Positions 10,277 to 19,293 of a stretch of 64,000 nt of DNA are shown here, piece by piece. Source of the DNA: Allochromatium humboldtianum (GTDB taxonomy: Bacteria; Pseudomonadota; Gammaproteobacteria; Chromatiales; Chromatiaceae). The position numbers and the translations under genes are program-made. Location of the stretch: contig NZ_JABZEO010000001.1 of the NCBI RefSeq assembly GCF_013385175.1, forward strand, positions 310,001 to 374,000. Reading direction: 5' to 3'. Position 1 is the first letter of the stretch. Every line of letters starts with the position of its first letter. Under the pieces are notes generated by a model, which was given only the letters and a program-made list of their open reading frames with translations, ran no database searches and was not told where the DNA came from.

Positions 10277-11893
10277 TCAACCCTTGGTGGTGAGTTTACG
10301 CAGTCGAGCGATGACATCGCCCAGTCGCCAGTCATCGGGCGCCAGTGTCTGGACGCGGTCGATATAGCGGCGCACGCGCTGTAGATCGTCGTTGGTGACG
10401 CCCTGGCGTTCCATATACATGATGATGGCCTTGGCCGCGTTGAGACTGATGGTCTTGTTGCCCGGCATCTCGTCGGCCGCCTGACTCAAGAGACGGATGG
10501 CGGCCTCGAATTCACCCTGTTTGATCAGTCGCACGCCTTCGTTGTTGGTCTTGACCAGATCGCGCTGGACTTCGCGGATCGCCGTCTCGGCATCGTATTG
10601 TAGTCCGGATTCCTGACATAGATGCACGACCTGAGTCAGGATTTCGTCGTCGTCGTGATTGTTGGCGATGGTCTGGCGCAGCATCGCGGCCGCCTTGTCC
10701 TCGCGTCCGAGTCCGGCATAGGTCTTGGCCATCTCCAGGGAGTGTTCGGAGGAGTGCACGGTCTCATTGAGCCGGGCGAGCACCTCTTCGGCCTCGGCGA
10801 GCGCGGCGGCGGCGCCGGCCGAGTCGCCCTGGCGGGTTTTGATGAGTGCGCTGGTACTGGCGGCATAGAAGGCCGCCTCCTGCTGATCGGGAAAGACTTT
10901 GTGGATCTGGCTGGCGACCTTGAGCGCCTCGTCGTGCTTGGCGTTGGCCGACTTGCTCTTGGCCAGTCCGGCGAAGATCGATGGATGATTGAGCACGGAA
11001 TGCTTGGACAGGCCGACGGCATGTTCGTAGGCGGCCTCGGCGATCTCGGGATGACCATTGCTCAGGGCGAGATCGCCGAGTGCGTGCTGGCGCCGGATGC
11101 CGCGCGGCGAGAGTCGCACGGCGGTGCGCAGTGTCTCCTCGGCCTCGGTGAAGTGGCGCTGCGCCGTCTGCGTCTTGGCCAGCCAGTCGTAGGCGCCGAT
11201 GAAGTTGGAGTCCTGCTCGATCAGTTGCCGGAAGGTTTCCAGCGCCTGATCGAACTGCTTGCGCATGAACTGGATCTTGCCGATCCCGAGCCGCGCCCAG
11301 GGCATCTCGCGGATGGCCAGTACCTGTTCCAGGGTCGTCATGGCCTCGTCGAGCCGGTTGGCGTCGATGCAGATCTCGCTCTTGAGCTTGAGCAGTTCGC
11401 CGAGGTTGCGCGGTTTGTTGGTGATCAGGGTATCGAGCGCGCGGATCGCCGCCGAGACGTCCTTGGCCATCAGCGCCTGATTGACGGCCGTCAGATGCGC
11501 CTTGCGCTCGAAGAGCTTGGCCAGACGGGTCTGAAGCAGATCCTTGGTGAACGGCTTGGAGAGATAGCTGTCGGGGGCGTATTCGACCGCGCCCATCACC
11601 ATTTCACGGGTGTTCTCGGCCGTGATCATGATGAAGATGCAGTCGACGCCGATGAGTTGACGATGGCGGGCCTCTTCGAGCACCTGCTGGCCGTCCTTTC
11701 CGGGGCCGAGGTTGTAGTCGCAGAGGATGACGTCGAAATGCCTGTTCTGCATCTTCGCGATGGCTTCACTGCCGTTGCGGGCCTGATCGATGCGCGTGAC
11801 CCCGAGCGAGACCAGAATGCCCTTGATCGCCGCACGCATGTCGGCGAAATCATCGATCACCAGAAAGGTTTTGGCTGTAAAGGCATCCGCCAT
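10277..11893 (-). CDS. response regulator receiver domain fused to TPR repeats
   Basis: 538 residues. The N-terminal receiver (1-125) has FLVIDDFADMR with the acidic pair, the phospho-acceptor Asp in ILCDYNLGPGKDG, and SKPF with the conserved Lys. The rest is helical TPR repeats (for example ALETFRQLIEQDSNFIGAYD), so output is by protein contact and not DNA binding. It is the first gene of an operon with the histidine-kinase-like, VWA and coiled-coil genes. The similar regulators known in Pseudomonas are of uncertain function. Confidence 0.9.
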   Translation of the reverse strand: MADAFTAKTFLVIDDFADMRAAIKGILVSLGVTRIDQARNGSEAIAKMQNRHFDVILCDYNLGPGKDGQQVLEEARHRQLIGVDCIFIMITAENTREMVMGAVEYAPDSYLSKPFTKDLLQTRLAKLFERKAHLTAVNQALMAKDVSAAIRALDTLITNKPRNLGELLKLKSEICIDANRLDEAMTTLEQVLAIREMPWARLGIGKIQFMRKQFDQALETFRQLIEQDSNFIGAYDWLAKTQTAQRHFTEAEETLRTAVRLSPRGIRRQHALGDLALSNGHPEIAEAAYEHAVGLSKHSVLNHPSIFAGLAKSKSANAKHDEALKVASQIHKVFPDQQEAAFYAASTSALIKTRQGDSAGAAAALAEAEEVLARLNETVHSSEHSLEMAKTYAGLGREDKAAAMLRQTIANNHDDDEILTQVVHLCQESGLQYDAETAIREVQRDLVKTNNEGVRLIKQGEFEAAIRLLSQAADEMPGNKTISLNAAKAIIMYMERQGVTNDDLQRVRRYIDRVQTLAPDDWRLGDVIARLRKLTTKG

Positions 11894-11917
11894 CGCACTG
11901 TGCTCCGACTACTGCAC

Positions 11918-13204
11918 TCAGGATTGTTCGCGCTTGATGGCGCGATGTCCGATGTCGCGGCGGCAGAAAGAGCCCGTCCATTGGATACGGTCGACCGCCT
12001 GATAGGCCAGCCGCTGCGCTTCGGCTACGTTGGCGCCGAGTGCAGTGACGCACAGGACGCGCCCGCCGTTGGTCAGGATGGCGCCGCCCTCGCACCGGGT
12101 GCCGGCCTGGAAGACCTTGGCTTCGCTGGAGGGTACCGCATCCAGGCCGCTGATGACATGCCCCGTTTCATAGTCGTCCGGATAGCCGCCGGCGGCCATG
12201 ACCACGCCGAGTGCCGGGCGCGCGTCCCAGTCGGCGGTGATCTGGTCGAGCCGTTCGTCGAGCGCGGCCAGACAGAGTTCGACCAGATCGGACTGGAGGC
12301 GCATCAGCAGCGGCTGGGTCTCGGGGTCGCCGAGGCGGCAGTTGAACTCCAACACCTTGGGCGTGCCGTCGGCGCCGATCATGAGTCCGGCATAGAGGAA
12401 GCCCAGATAGGGCAGTCCCTCGGCGGCCAGACCCGCGACCGTCGGCTCCATCACCTCGCGCATGATGCGGTCGTGGATCTCAGGTGTGACGATGGGGGCG
12501 GGCGAGTAAGCGCCCATGCCGCCGGTGTTCGGGCCGCGATCGCCGTCGTCGCGCGCTTTGTGGTCCTGCGAGGACGCCAGCGGCAGGATGTGCCGGCCAT
12601 CGACCATGGCGATGAAGCTGGCTTCCTCGCCGGTGAGGAATTCTTCGATCACGACGCGCGCACCCGCGCGGCCGAAGCGTCCGCCGCCGAGCATGTCGTG
12701 CACGGCGGCCTCGGCCGTGGCCAGGTCGTGCGCGAGGATCACGCCCTTGCCGGCGGCCAGACCATCGGCCTTGACCACCACGGGCGCGCCGACCTGACGC
12801 AGATAGGCGAGCGCCGGCTCCAGCTCGGTGAAGACGCCATAAGCGGCGGTCGGGATGCCGTGACGGTGCAGGAAGTCCTTGGCGAACGCCTTGGAGCCTT
12901 CCAGCTGGGCCGACGCCTGACGCGGCCCGAAGCAGGGCAGCCCCGCCTCGGCGAAGGCATCGACCAGACCCAGCACCAGCGGCGCCTCGGGGCCGACGAT
13001 GGTCAGCCCAATCGACTCGCGGCGCGCGAACTCGACCAATCCGGCGATGTCATCGGCGGCGATGGCCACGTTCTCCACGCCGGGTTCGCCGGCCGTGCCG
13101 CCATTGCCGGGGGCCACGAACACCTGTTCGACCTGGGGGGATTGGGCCGCTTTCCAGGCCAGGGCGTGCTCGCGCCCGCCACTGCCCACGATCAAGATCT
13201 TCAT
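11918..13204 (-). CDS. purD: phosphoribosylamine-glycine ligase
   Basis: 428 residues, standard PurD length. It ligates glycine to phosphoribosylamine in de novo purine synthesis. The N-terminus MKILIVGSGGREHALAWK, ATP-grasp elements (VVKADGLAAGKGV and EEFLTGEEASF) and the metal-ligand segment EFNCRLGDPETQ are all present. It is a monocistron-sized neighbour of the Uma2 gene and lies near purH, so two purine genes are clustered here. Confidence 0.97.
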   Translation of the reverse strand: MKILIVGSGGREHALAWKAAQSPQVEQVFVAPGNGGTAGEPGVENVAIAADDIAGLVEFARRESIGLTIVGPEAPLVLGLVDAFAEAGLPCFGPRQASAQLEGSKAFAKDFLHRHGIPTAAYGVFTELEPALAYLRQVGAPVVVKADGLAAGKGVILAHDLATAEAAVHDMLGGGRFGRAGARVVIEEFLTGEEASFIAMVDGRHILPLASSQDHKARDDGDRGPNTGGMGAYSPAPIVTPEIHDRIMREVMEPTVAGLAAEGLPYLGFLYAGLMIGADGTPKVLEFNCRLGDPETQPLLMRLQSDLVELCLAALDERLDQITADWDARPALGVVMAAGGYPDDYETGHVISGLDAVPSSEAKVFQAGTRCEGGAILTNGGRVLCVTALGANVAEAQRLAYQAVDRIQWTGSFCRRDIGHRAIKREQS

Positions 13205-13212
13205 CGGTATTT

Positions 13213-13803
13213 TCAAGTCTCTGGTTTGGGGTTCAGATCGACATCCCGGTAGAGCTCGGCCAGCGCGAGTGCGATGCCCCACTGGCTCAGTTCGACGCTA
13301 CCCTCGATTCCAGTGGCCTCGACCAGCGTCCAGATCGAAGTCGCTCCTTGCCGGGTGAAGAGTTCGGCATGAGGGCGCGTCTGATCGAGCAACAGATAGT
13401 CGCTCAGCTCGGGAATGGTTCGATAATGCTCGAACTTGAGTCCTCGATCATAGGATTCGGTGGACTCGGACAGCACCTCGACGATGAGCCGCGGGGCCTC
13501 GACATAGCGTGGCGTGCGGCGTCCTTGTTCGCAGAGCACCATGAGGTCCGGGTAGCAGAATTTATCGAGATGGTCGATGCGCAGTTTCATGTCGGAGCCA
13601 TAGACCCGGCACGGTTGCCCACGCAAGGCGCCGATGAGCGCGCCGATCGTGTTGGCCGCGATCAGGGCATGGCTCTCGCTGCCGCCGGCCATGGCGAAGA
13701 CCTCACCGGCCAGATATTCGTAACGCCAGTCGTCGCGCCGCTCCAGTTGGAAATACGCCTCGTGCGTGAGCGGTGTTCTAGGGTCATAGGCCATAGCGGA
13801 CAT
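13213..13803 (-). CDS. Uma2-family (DUF820) PD-(D/E)XK nuclease-like protein
   Basis: 196 residues from ATG 13803, with an AGAGG a few bases upstream. Uma2 hallmarks are LTHEAYFQLERRDDWRYEYLAGEV at the N-terminus, SESHALIAANTIGAL, YPDLMVLCE, and the catalytic-type LIVEVLSEST. Uma2 proteins belong to the restriction-endonuclease-like fold and are abundant in cyanobacteria and phototrophic proteobacteria. Their biological role is not settled. It sits between purD and lpxA, only a few bases from each. Confidence 0.85.
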   Translation of the reverse strand: MSAMAYDPRTPLTHEAYFQLERRDDWRYEYLAGEVFAMAGGSESHALIAANTIGALIGALRGQPCRVYGSDMKLRIDHLDKFCYPDLMVLCEQGRRTPRYVEAPRLIVEVLSESTESYDRGLKFEHYRTIPELSDYLLLDQTRPHAELFTRQGATSIWTLVEATGIEGSVELSQWGIALALAELYRDVDLNPKPET

Positions 13804-13817
13804 ATCGCCTCTCGGGT

Positions 13818-14594
13818 TCAGTCGAATGAAGCGATACCGCGCCGGCTGGCACGAATGAAGGCGACGATTCGCGTGGTCTCGGGTCCGGGATACTCGTCCT
13901 CGGCGCGCTGGAGTGCATCGTCCAGGCGCAGACCGGAGCGCAGGATCAAACGATAGACCTGTTTGATGCGCGTGCGCTGTTCCTGACCGAAGCCGTTGCG
14001 TCTCAGCCCCACCACGTTGAGTCCGATCAGGCGCGCGCGATGGCCGTCGGCGAGCATATAGGGCGGTACGTCCTGGGGCACGCCCGTCACGCCCGCGATC
14101 ATGACATAGGAGCCGATGCGGCAGAACTGATGCACCGCCACCTGACCGGAGAGAAAGCAGTGGTCGTCGATCTCGACATGCCCGGCCAGGGTCGCGGTGT
14201 TGGCGAAGACATTGTGATCCCCGACGACGCAGTCGTGTCCGGCGTGGCTGAAGGCCATCCAATAATTGTGGCTGCCGATCCGGGTGCCGCCCTCGGTCTT
14301 GATCCCGCCGCTGATGTTGACGCACTCCTTGAAGTGGTTGTGATCGCCGATGATCAGCGGCCGGGCCTTCTCGGGCGTGAAGCTCAGATCCTGCGGTTCG
14401 GAACCCAGGGTCGCGCCATGACAGACACGGTTGTGCGCACCCATCCGGGTGACGCCGAAGATGCGCACGTTGCTCTCGATGCGGCAGCCCTCGCCGATGA
14501 CGGCCCCGGATTCGATGATCGAATAGGGACCGACCGTCACGCTGTCGTGCAGTTGGGCGCCGTCCTCGACGATGGCGGTCGGATGGATGCGCAT
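13818..14594 (-). CDS. lpxA: acyl-ACP-UDP-N-acetylglucosamine O-acyltransferase
   Basis: 258 residues. First enzyme of lipid A synthesis, a left-handed beta-helix trimer. Hexapeptide repeats run from [14 protein letters not shown]. The catalytic His region ([21 protein letters not shown]) and [21 protein letters not shown] match LpxA, as does the helical C-terminus ([12 protein letters not shown]). The gene is detached from the usual lpxD-fabZ-lpxB cluster and follows purH after 6 bases. Confidence 0.95.
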   Translation of the reverse strand: MRIHPTAIVEDGAQLHDSVTVGPYSIIESGAVIGEGCRIESNVRIFGVTRMGAHNRVCHGATLGSEPQDLSFTPEKARPLIIGDHNHFKECVNISGGIKTEGGTRIGSHNYWMAFSHAGHDCVVGDHNVFANTATLAGHVEIDDHCFLSGQVAVHQFCRIGSYVMIAGVTGVPQDVPPYMLADGHRARLIGLNVVGLRRNGFGQEQRTRIKQVYRLILRSGLRLDDALQRAEDEYPGPETTRIVAFIRASRRGIASFD

Positions 14595-14600
14595 GGGTTT

Positions 14601-16160
<1,560 letters not shown>

Positions 16161-16282
16161 TGGATGGTCCAAAGTCTGGATGGGCGTATGGATTCGTACA
16201 GTGTTCGGGATCGAGGTGTCGACGGCTTGGGCGCGATTGTGCAACATCCGCGTCTTCGATCCCACGGATTTTAGGACAGACC

Positions 16283-16585
16283 TCAGCGGTCGATGCCGTG
16301 GGCCTTGAGCCGTTTGCGCAGCGTATTGCGCGTCAGGCCGAGGAGGCGTGCCGCCTGACTGAGGTTGCCCTGTGTGTGGTGCAGCACCAGCTCGAACAGC
16401 GGGCGTTCGACCTCCTGCATGACCAGATCGTAGAGATCCTCGATCTCGTGTCCGGCCATGTTGGTGAGATAGGCCTCGACGGCGGCGCGCACGCACTGGC
16501 TCAGTGGCGCGGCGTGCCGGTGATCGTCGGGGGCGAGTCCAGTCGCTGGCGGTTCGGATGTGGTGGGCGCGGCCTCACTCGTCAT
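16283..16585 (-). CDS. fis: nucleoid-associated protein Fis
   Basis: 100 residues, close to E. coli Fis (98). The C-terminal helix-turn-helix [19 protein letters not shown] is the near-invariant Fis DNA-binding segment, and [17 protein letters not shown] is the dimer core. It acts on nucleoid architecture and on rRNA and recombination promoters. Its start overlaps the dusB stop by 4 bases, preserving the dusB-fis operon, so its expression should follow the dusB promoter. Confidence 0.96.
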   Translation of the reverse strand: MTSEAAPTTSEPPATGLAPDDHRHAAPLSQCVRAAVEAYLTNMAGHEIEDLYDLVMQEVERPLFELVLHHTQGNLSQAARLLGLTRNTLRKRLKAHGIDR

Positions 16586-17625
16586 GGTCGGGCGTAGTCG
16601 TCGTGATCTCGATCGAGGAAAGCGAGTGCAAGCCGGAGTTGCTCGCTCGCTGACTCGGTTGTGTTGATGGTGTCCCGGAAGCTCGCCGCGCCGGGCAGAT
16701 GCCGGCAGTACCAGGCGATGTGCTTGCGCGCGATCCGCACCCCGGCGTAATCGCCATGGAAGGCATAGAGCGATTCGAGATGTTCTCTCAGGATGTCTTT
16801 GATCCAGTGGCGTGGCGCGTTCGGCGATTCAGACGGATGCGCAGGCTCGGAGGCCAGCCCAGCGGCGATGTCGCCGAAGATCCAGGGGCGTCCCTGGGCC
16901 GCGCGACCGATCATGATAGCATCCGCGCCCGTGTAGTCCAGAACGCGGCGGGCGTCTTGCGCCGAGGCGATGTCGCCGTTGGCGATGAGCGGGATGTCCA
17001 CTGAGGCGCGGATGGCGCGGATGGTGTCGTACTCGGCCGGGGCGCCGTAGGTGCAGGCGCGCGTGCGTCCGTGCACGGTCAGGGCGGCGATGCCCGACTC
17101 GCGCGCGATCCGGGCGATGCGCACGGCGTTGCGTTCCTCGGGCGACCAGCCGGTGCGGATCTTGAGCGTCACCGGCGCCTCGACGGCGGCGACCACGGCT
17201 TCCAGGATGCGCGCCACGCGCGTCTCGTCGCGCAGCAGGGCCGAGCCGGCGGCGACCTTGCACACCTTCTTGGCCGGACAGCCCATGTTGATGTCGACGA
17301 TGTGCGCGCCCAGCTCGACGTTGAGCCGTGCGGCCTCGGCCATCTCGGCGGGATCGGAGCCGACGATCTGCGCCGAGATCGGTCCCGGTTCGTCGCGGTA
17401 GTCGAGCCGGCGCAGCGACTTGCGGCTGCCCCAGAGCGCGGTGTTGGCGGCGACCATTTCGGCCACGGCCAGTCCGGCGCCGAGTCGCCGGCACAGGGTG
17501 CGGAACGGGCGGTCGGTGATTCCGGCCATGGGGGCCAGGATCAGGTTGTTGGCGAGCCGATGGGGGCCGATCTGGAAGGGGCGGATCAACGTGGGCGAAG
17601 ACGTTGCTCGTTGGGATGGAATCAC
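16582..17625 (-). CDS. dusB: tRNA-dihydrouridine synthase B
   Basis: About 347 residues. FMN enzyme that reduces uridine-17 in tRNA. APMAGITDRPFRTLC at the N-terminus, the catalytic Cys in NMGCPAKKVCK, KIRTGWSP, TVHGRTR and IANGDI, and MIGRAAQGRPW all match DusB. The annotated start is a GTG at 17625 with no good ribosome site. A TTG near 17590, just before IRPFQIG, is an alternative, so the first 12 residues are uncertain. First gene of dusB-fis. Confidence 0.94.
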   Translation of the reverse strand: MIPSQRATSSPTLIRPFQIGPHRLANNLILAPMAGITDRPFRTLCRRLGAGLAVAEMVAANTALWGSRKSLRRLDYRDEPGPISAQIVGSDPAEMAEAARLNVELGAHIVDINMGCPAKKVCKVAAGSALLRDETRVARILEAVVAAVEAPVTLKIRTGWSPEERNAVRIARIARESGIAALTVHGRTRACTYGAPAEYDTIRAIRASVDIPLIANGDIASAQDARRVLDYTGADAIMIGRAAQGRPWIFGDIAAGLASEPAHPSESPNAPRHWIKDILREHLESLYAFHGDYAGVRIARKHIAWYCRHLPGAASFRDTINTTESASEQLRLALAFLDRDHDDYARP

Positions 17626-17745
17626 GTGTCGAATCGTCGGAAGTCGTCTGGCCGATGGCGGTGAGCCTCAAGGTTACACGGATTTAACCCATTCTTCAGC
17701 CGTCGGGCCGCGGCTGTATGGCATTGTTAGGGCTTTTCTCTTAAA

Positions 17746-17766
17746 CTGTACGGAGTTACCGTACAG
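17746..17766. promoter_or_regulatory. palindromic operator upstream of the antitoxin
   Basis: A perfect inverted repeat CTGTACGG-AGTTA-CCGTACAG lies 17 bases before the antitoxin ATG. YefM-type antitoxins autorepress at palindromes with a TGTACA-like core, so this is the likely operator of the pair. A GAGGT ribosome site follows at about 17770-17774. Assignment is by pattern and position. Confidence 0.6.
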
Positions 17767-17782
17767 CATGAGGTGCCCGATA

Positions 17783-18055
17783 ATGGATACCACAACCGTA
17801 AACAAATTCAGAGACAGTCTAAAAAACTTTGTCGAACATGTAGTTAGTCAGCACGCGCCACTTCGCGTAACTCGCCGCACGGGTTCGGACTTTGTGGTGA
17901 TGAGTGCGGAGGACTGGGAACGCGACCAGGAAACCTTGTACGTGCTCCAAAATACTAGCCTGATACGCCAGATCGCCGAATCCAGTGCTACCCATAAAGC
18001 GGGGACCGGATATATCCCGACTAAAGAGCAGTTAGATGAGATCGTTAGTATTTGA
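17783..18055 (+). CDS. antitoxin, Phd/YefM family
   Basis: 90 residues. The N-terminal Phd/YefM fold (NKFRDSLKNFVEHVVSQHAP) is followed by VTRRTGSDFVVMSAEDWE, the family's hallmark strand-helix, and a C-terminal toxin-binding tail. ATG 17783 is chosen because GAGGT stands 8 bases upstream; an in-frame ATG at 17768 lacks a ribosome site and overlaps the operator. It should neutralise the downstream YoeB-like toxin and repress their operon. Confidence 0.9.
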   Translation: MDTTTVNKFRDSLKNFVEHVVSQHAPLRVTRRTGSDFVVMSAEDWERDQETLYVLQNTSLIRQIAESSATHKAGTGYIPTKEQLDEIVSI

Positions 18056-18311
18056 GGGTAGAACGTGGGAGGTGTACGAAGATCTACGGCACTGTGACAA
18101 ACGGATGCACAAGAATCTTTGCGCCATTTTGAAAGAAATGTTGCGCGATGATCCCAGTTCCGGTTTGGGGAAACCGGAAGCACTTCGACATAACCTTTCG
18201 GGCTTTTGGTCGAGGCGACTTAGCCAAAAGGACCGGGTTGTGTATAAGTTTGACGATACTCATATCTATATCTTTGCCATCGGCGGCCATTACGACTCTT
18301 TTGAGCCCTAA
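18036..18311 (+). CDS. yoeB: YoeB/Txe-family mRNA interferase toxin
   Basis: 91 residues. YoeB folds like RelE and cleaves mRNA on the ribosome. The catalytic cluster is visible: Glu in GKPEALRHNLSGFWSRR, Arg in RLSQKDRVVYKF and the C-terminal HY of GGHYDSFEP. It overlaps the antitoxin gene by 20 bases, so the two are coupled. Its TAA stop (18309-18311) lies inside the CCCTAAC core of the attC site, typical of cassette-borne genes. Confidence 0.9.
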   Translation: MRSLVFEGRTWEVYEDLRHCDKRMHKNLCAILKEMLRDDPSSGLGKPEALRHNLSGFWSRRLSQKDRVVYKFDDTHIYIFAIGGHYDSFEP

Positions 18312-18412
18312 CGTTACGCATAAGCCGGGCTGTACTGCGCCCATGATGTGGCCGAAACAACACGCCAAGCTCGACGGCGCAGTACAGGCTCGGCTTAATG
18401 CGCTCGTTAGGT
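18306..18412 (+). other. integron attC recombination site
   Basis: A 107-base imperfect palindrome bounded by CCCTAAC and GTTAGGT. Inside, AAGCCGGGC-TGTACTGCGCC faces GGCGCAGTACAGGCTCGGCTT. The arms pair over about 20 bases with one mismatch and one unpaired extra base. This gives the R''-L''...L'-R' layout and extrahelical base that integron integrases use to recognise the folded bottom strand. The loop of about 40 bases holds no gene. The inner AAGCCG/CGGCTT boxes resemble those of classical aadA-type sites. Confidence 0.85.
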
Positions 18413-18465
18413 GATTATATTCACGGAACAGGTGCGTGACGCGGAATACGCACCCTGATCGGCGT

Positions 18466-18687
18466 TCAAGTGAAATCCAAGCTTAGAATTTCACCGGTGT
18501 CATTTAATTCATCCCAGACACAGTTGACTTCGGTTTCGGTATTGCATTTATTACATAATACTTCGCCGGAAGCGGAGTACTGAGTCGTATGATTTCCAGA
18601 TGGTTGTGAATCTTCAATTTCGAGTTGGGAGAGATCAAATTTAATCTCTGCGCCACACTCTTCATTGCTACATGTAATCATTGGCAT
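18466..18687 (-). CDS. small zinc-ribbon-like protein of unknown function
   Basis: 73 residues, acidic. Two cysteine pairs (CSNEEC near the start and CNKC near residue 47) suggest a zinc ribbon. I do not recognise the family. It lies immediately right of the attC on the opposite strand in AT-richer DNA than the flanking chromosome, so it is probably also acquired. The ATG at 18687 has a weak GAGG upstream. Confidence 0.6.
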   Translation of the reverse strand: MPMITCSNEECGAEIKFDLSQLEIEDSQPSGNHTTQYSASGEVLCNKCNTETEVNCVWDELNDTGEILSLDFT

Positions 18688-18855
18688 AGATTTCCTCTCA
18701 TGTTAGCTGGTAAAATTGTCGGCCTGGTAAAGTGGACCACGCGACAAGCGTAGGAGCATATTTCGCGATACTTGAAACTAAGCATTACAGCCCCAAGGTT
18801 GCTGCAGTGATGGAAACGCCTTGTAATTTCAACCCCTTAACCAGAAAGAACGGCC

Positions 18856-19152
18856 ATGAAGAAAATCATCGATTCTGCCACTGATACTCTAGAAAAGGTT
18901 GCTAGCCCAGCATCTCGATCTGGCTCTAGCGTTGAACGAGTTGGAAAGCTTCTTGAAGCAAATGTTTCGCCAAATGTTATCGCTTTGCAGATGACTGAGA
19001 ATAGCCCTAACAGCCAAAAATACACCACTCAAGATATTGAGTCATACGGCAAATTGTACACGGATTCAAAAACTAGAGTTGTTGTCACAGCCAAGCAAAC
19101 ACGCGCTCTAATTGACGATATGACGATAGAAGGGGACTTTTGCCCCATTTAG
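18856..19152 (+). CDS. hypothetical protein
   Basis: 98 residues, no recognised family. Ser/Thr-rich, with a helical central part (VERVGKLLEANVSPNVIALQ) and DIESYGKLYTDSKTRV, which loosely resembles helix-turn-helix spacing. An ATG preceded by AGAAAGAA and a downstream terminator hairpin (19186-19210) support a real transcription unit. Codon use is much less GC-biased than in dusB or prmA, indicating transfer. Confidence 0.6.
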   Translation: MKKIIDSATDTLEKVASPASRSGSSVERVGKLLEANVSPNVIALQMTENSPNSQKYTTQDIESYGKLYTDSKTRVVVTAKQTRALIDDMTIEGDFCPI

Positions 19153-19185
19153 CCTTTGCTCAGCAAACATAAGCTAACCTTGCAG

Positions 19186-19210
19186 AAGCCCACCATGCGT
19201 GGGCTTTTTT
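19186..19210 (+). terminator. rho-independent terminator
   Basis: AAGCCCAC-CATGC-GTGGGCTT followed by a run of T, 33 bases after the stop of the 98-residue gene. Confidence 0.8.
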
Positions 19211-19293
19211 GAACCTAACCAGTGATTGGATGGTTTCCGGCTAACCATATCACATGAAACGCAACATTTAGCAACCAACCAGGATCTGCGGAT

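Larger units (their letters stand above)
17727..18406 (+). mobile_element. integron-type gene cassette carrying a toxin-antitoxin pair
   Basis: The segment between the two GTTAGG core sites (17726 and 18406) has the anatomy of a mobile integron cassette: a 5' core remnant TTAGGG, a short leader, one coding unit and a 3' attC. In the circularised cassette the GTTAGGG core would pair perfectly with the CCCTAAC at 18306, while the chromosome keeps TTAGGT at the right junction. This mismatch is what insertion of a foreign cassette at a G/TTAGGT site would leave. No integron integrase is visible, so it is a solitary attC unit (CALIN/SALIN type). Lower GC than its surroundings supports transfer. 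Confidence 0.75.

Noticed and set aside
10622-13252. An 876-residue plus-strand open frame opposite the receiver-TPR gene and purD
   Set aside because: Antisense artefact of high GC; purD and the TPR regulator explain the coding signal fully.
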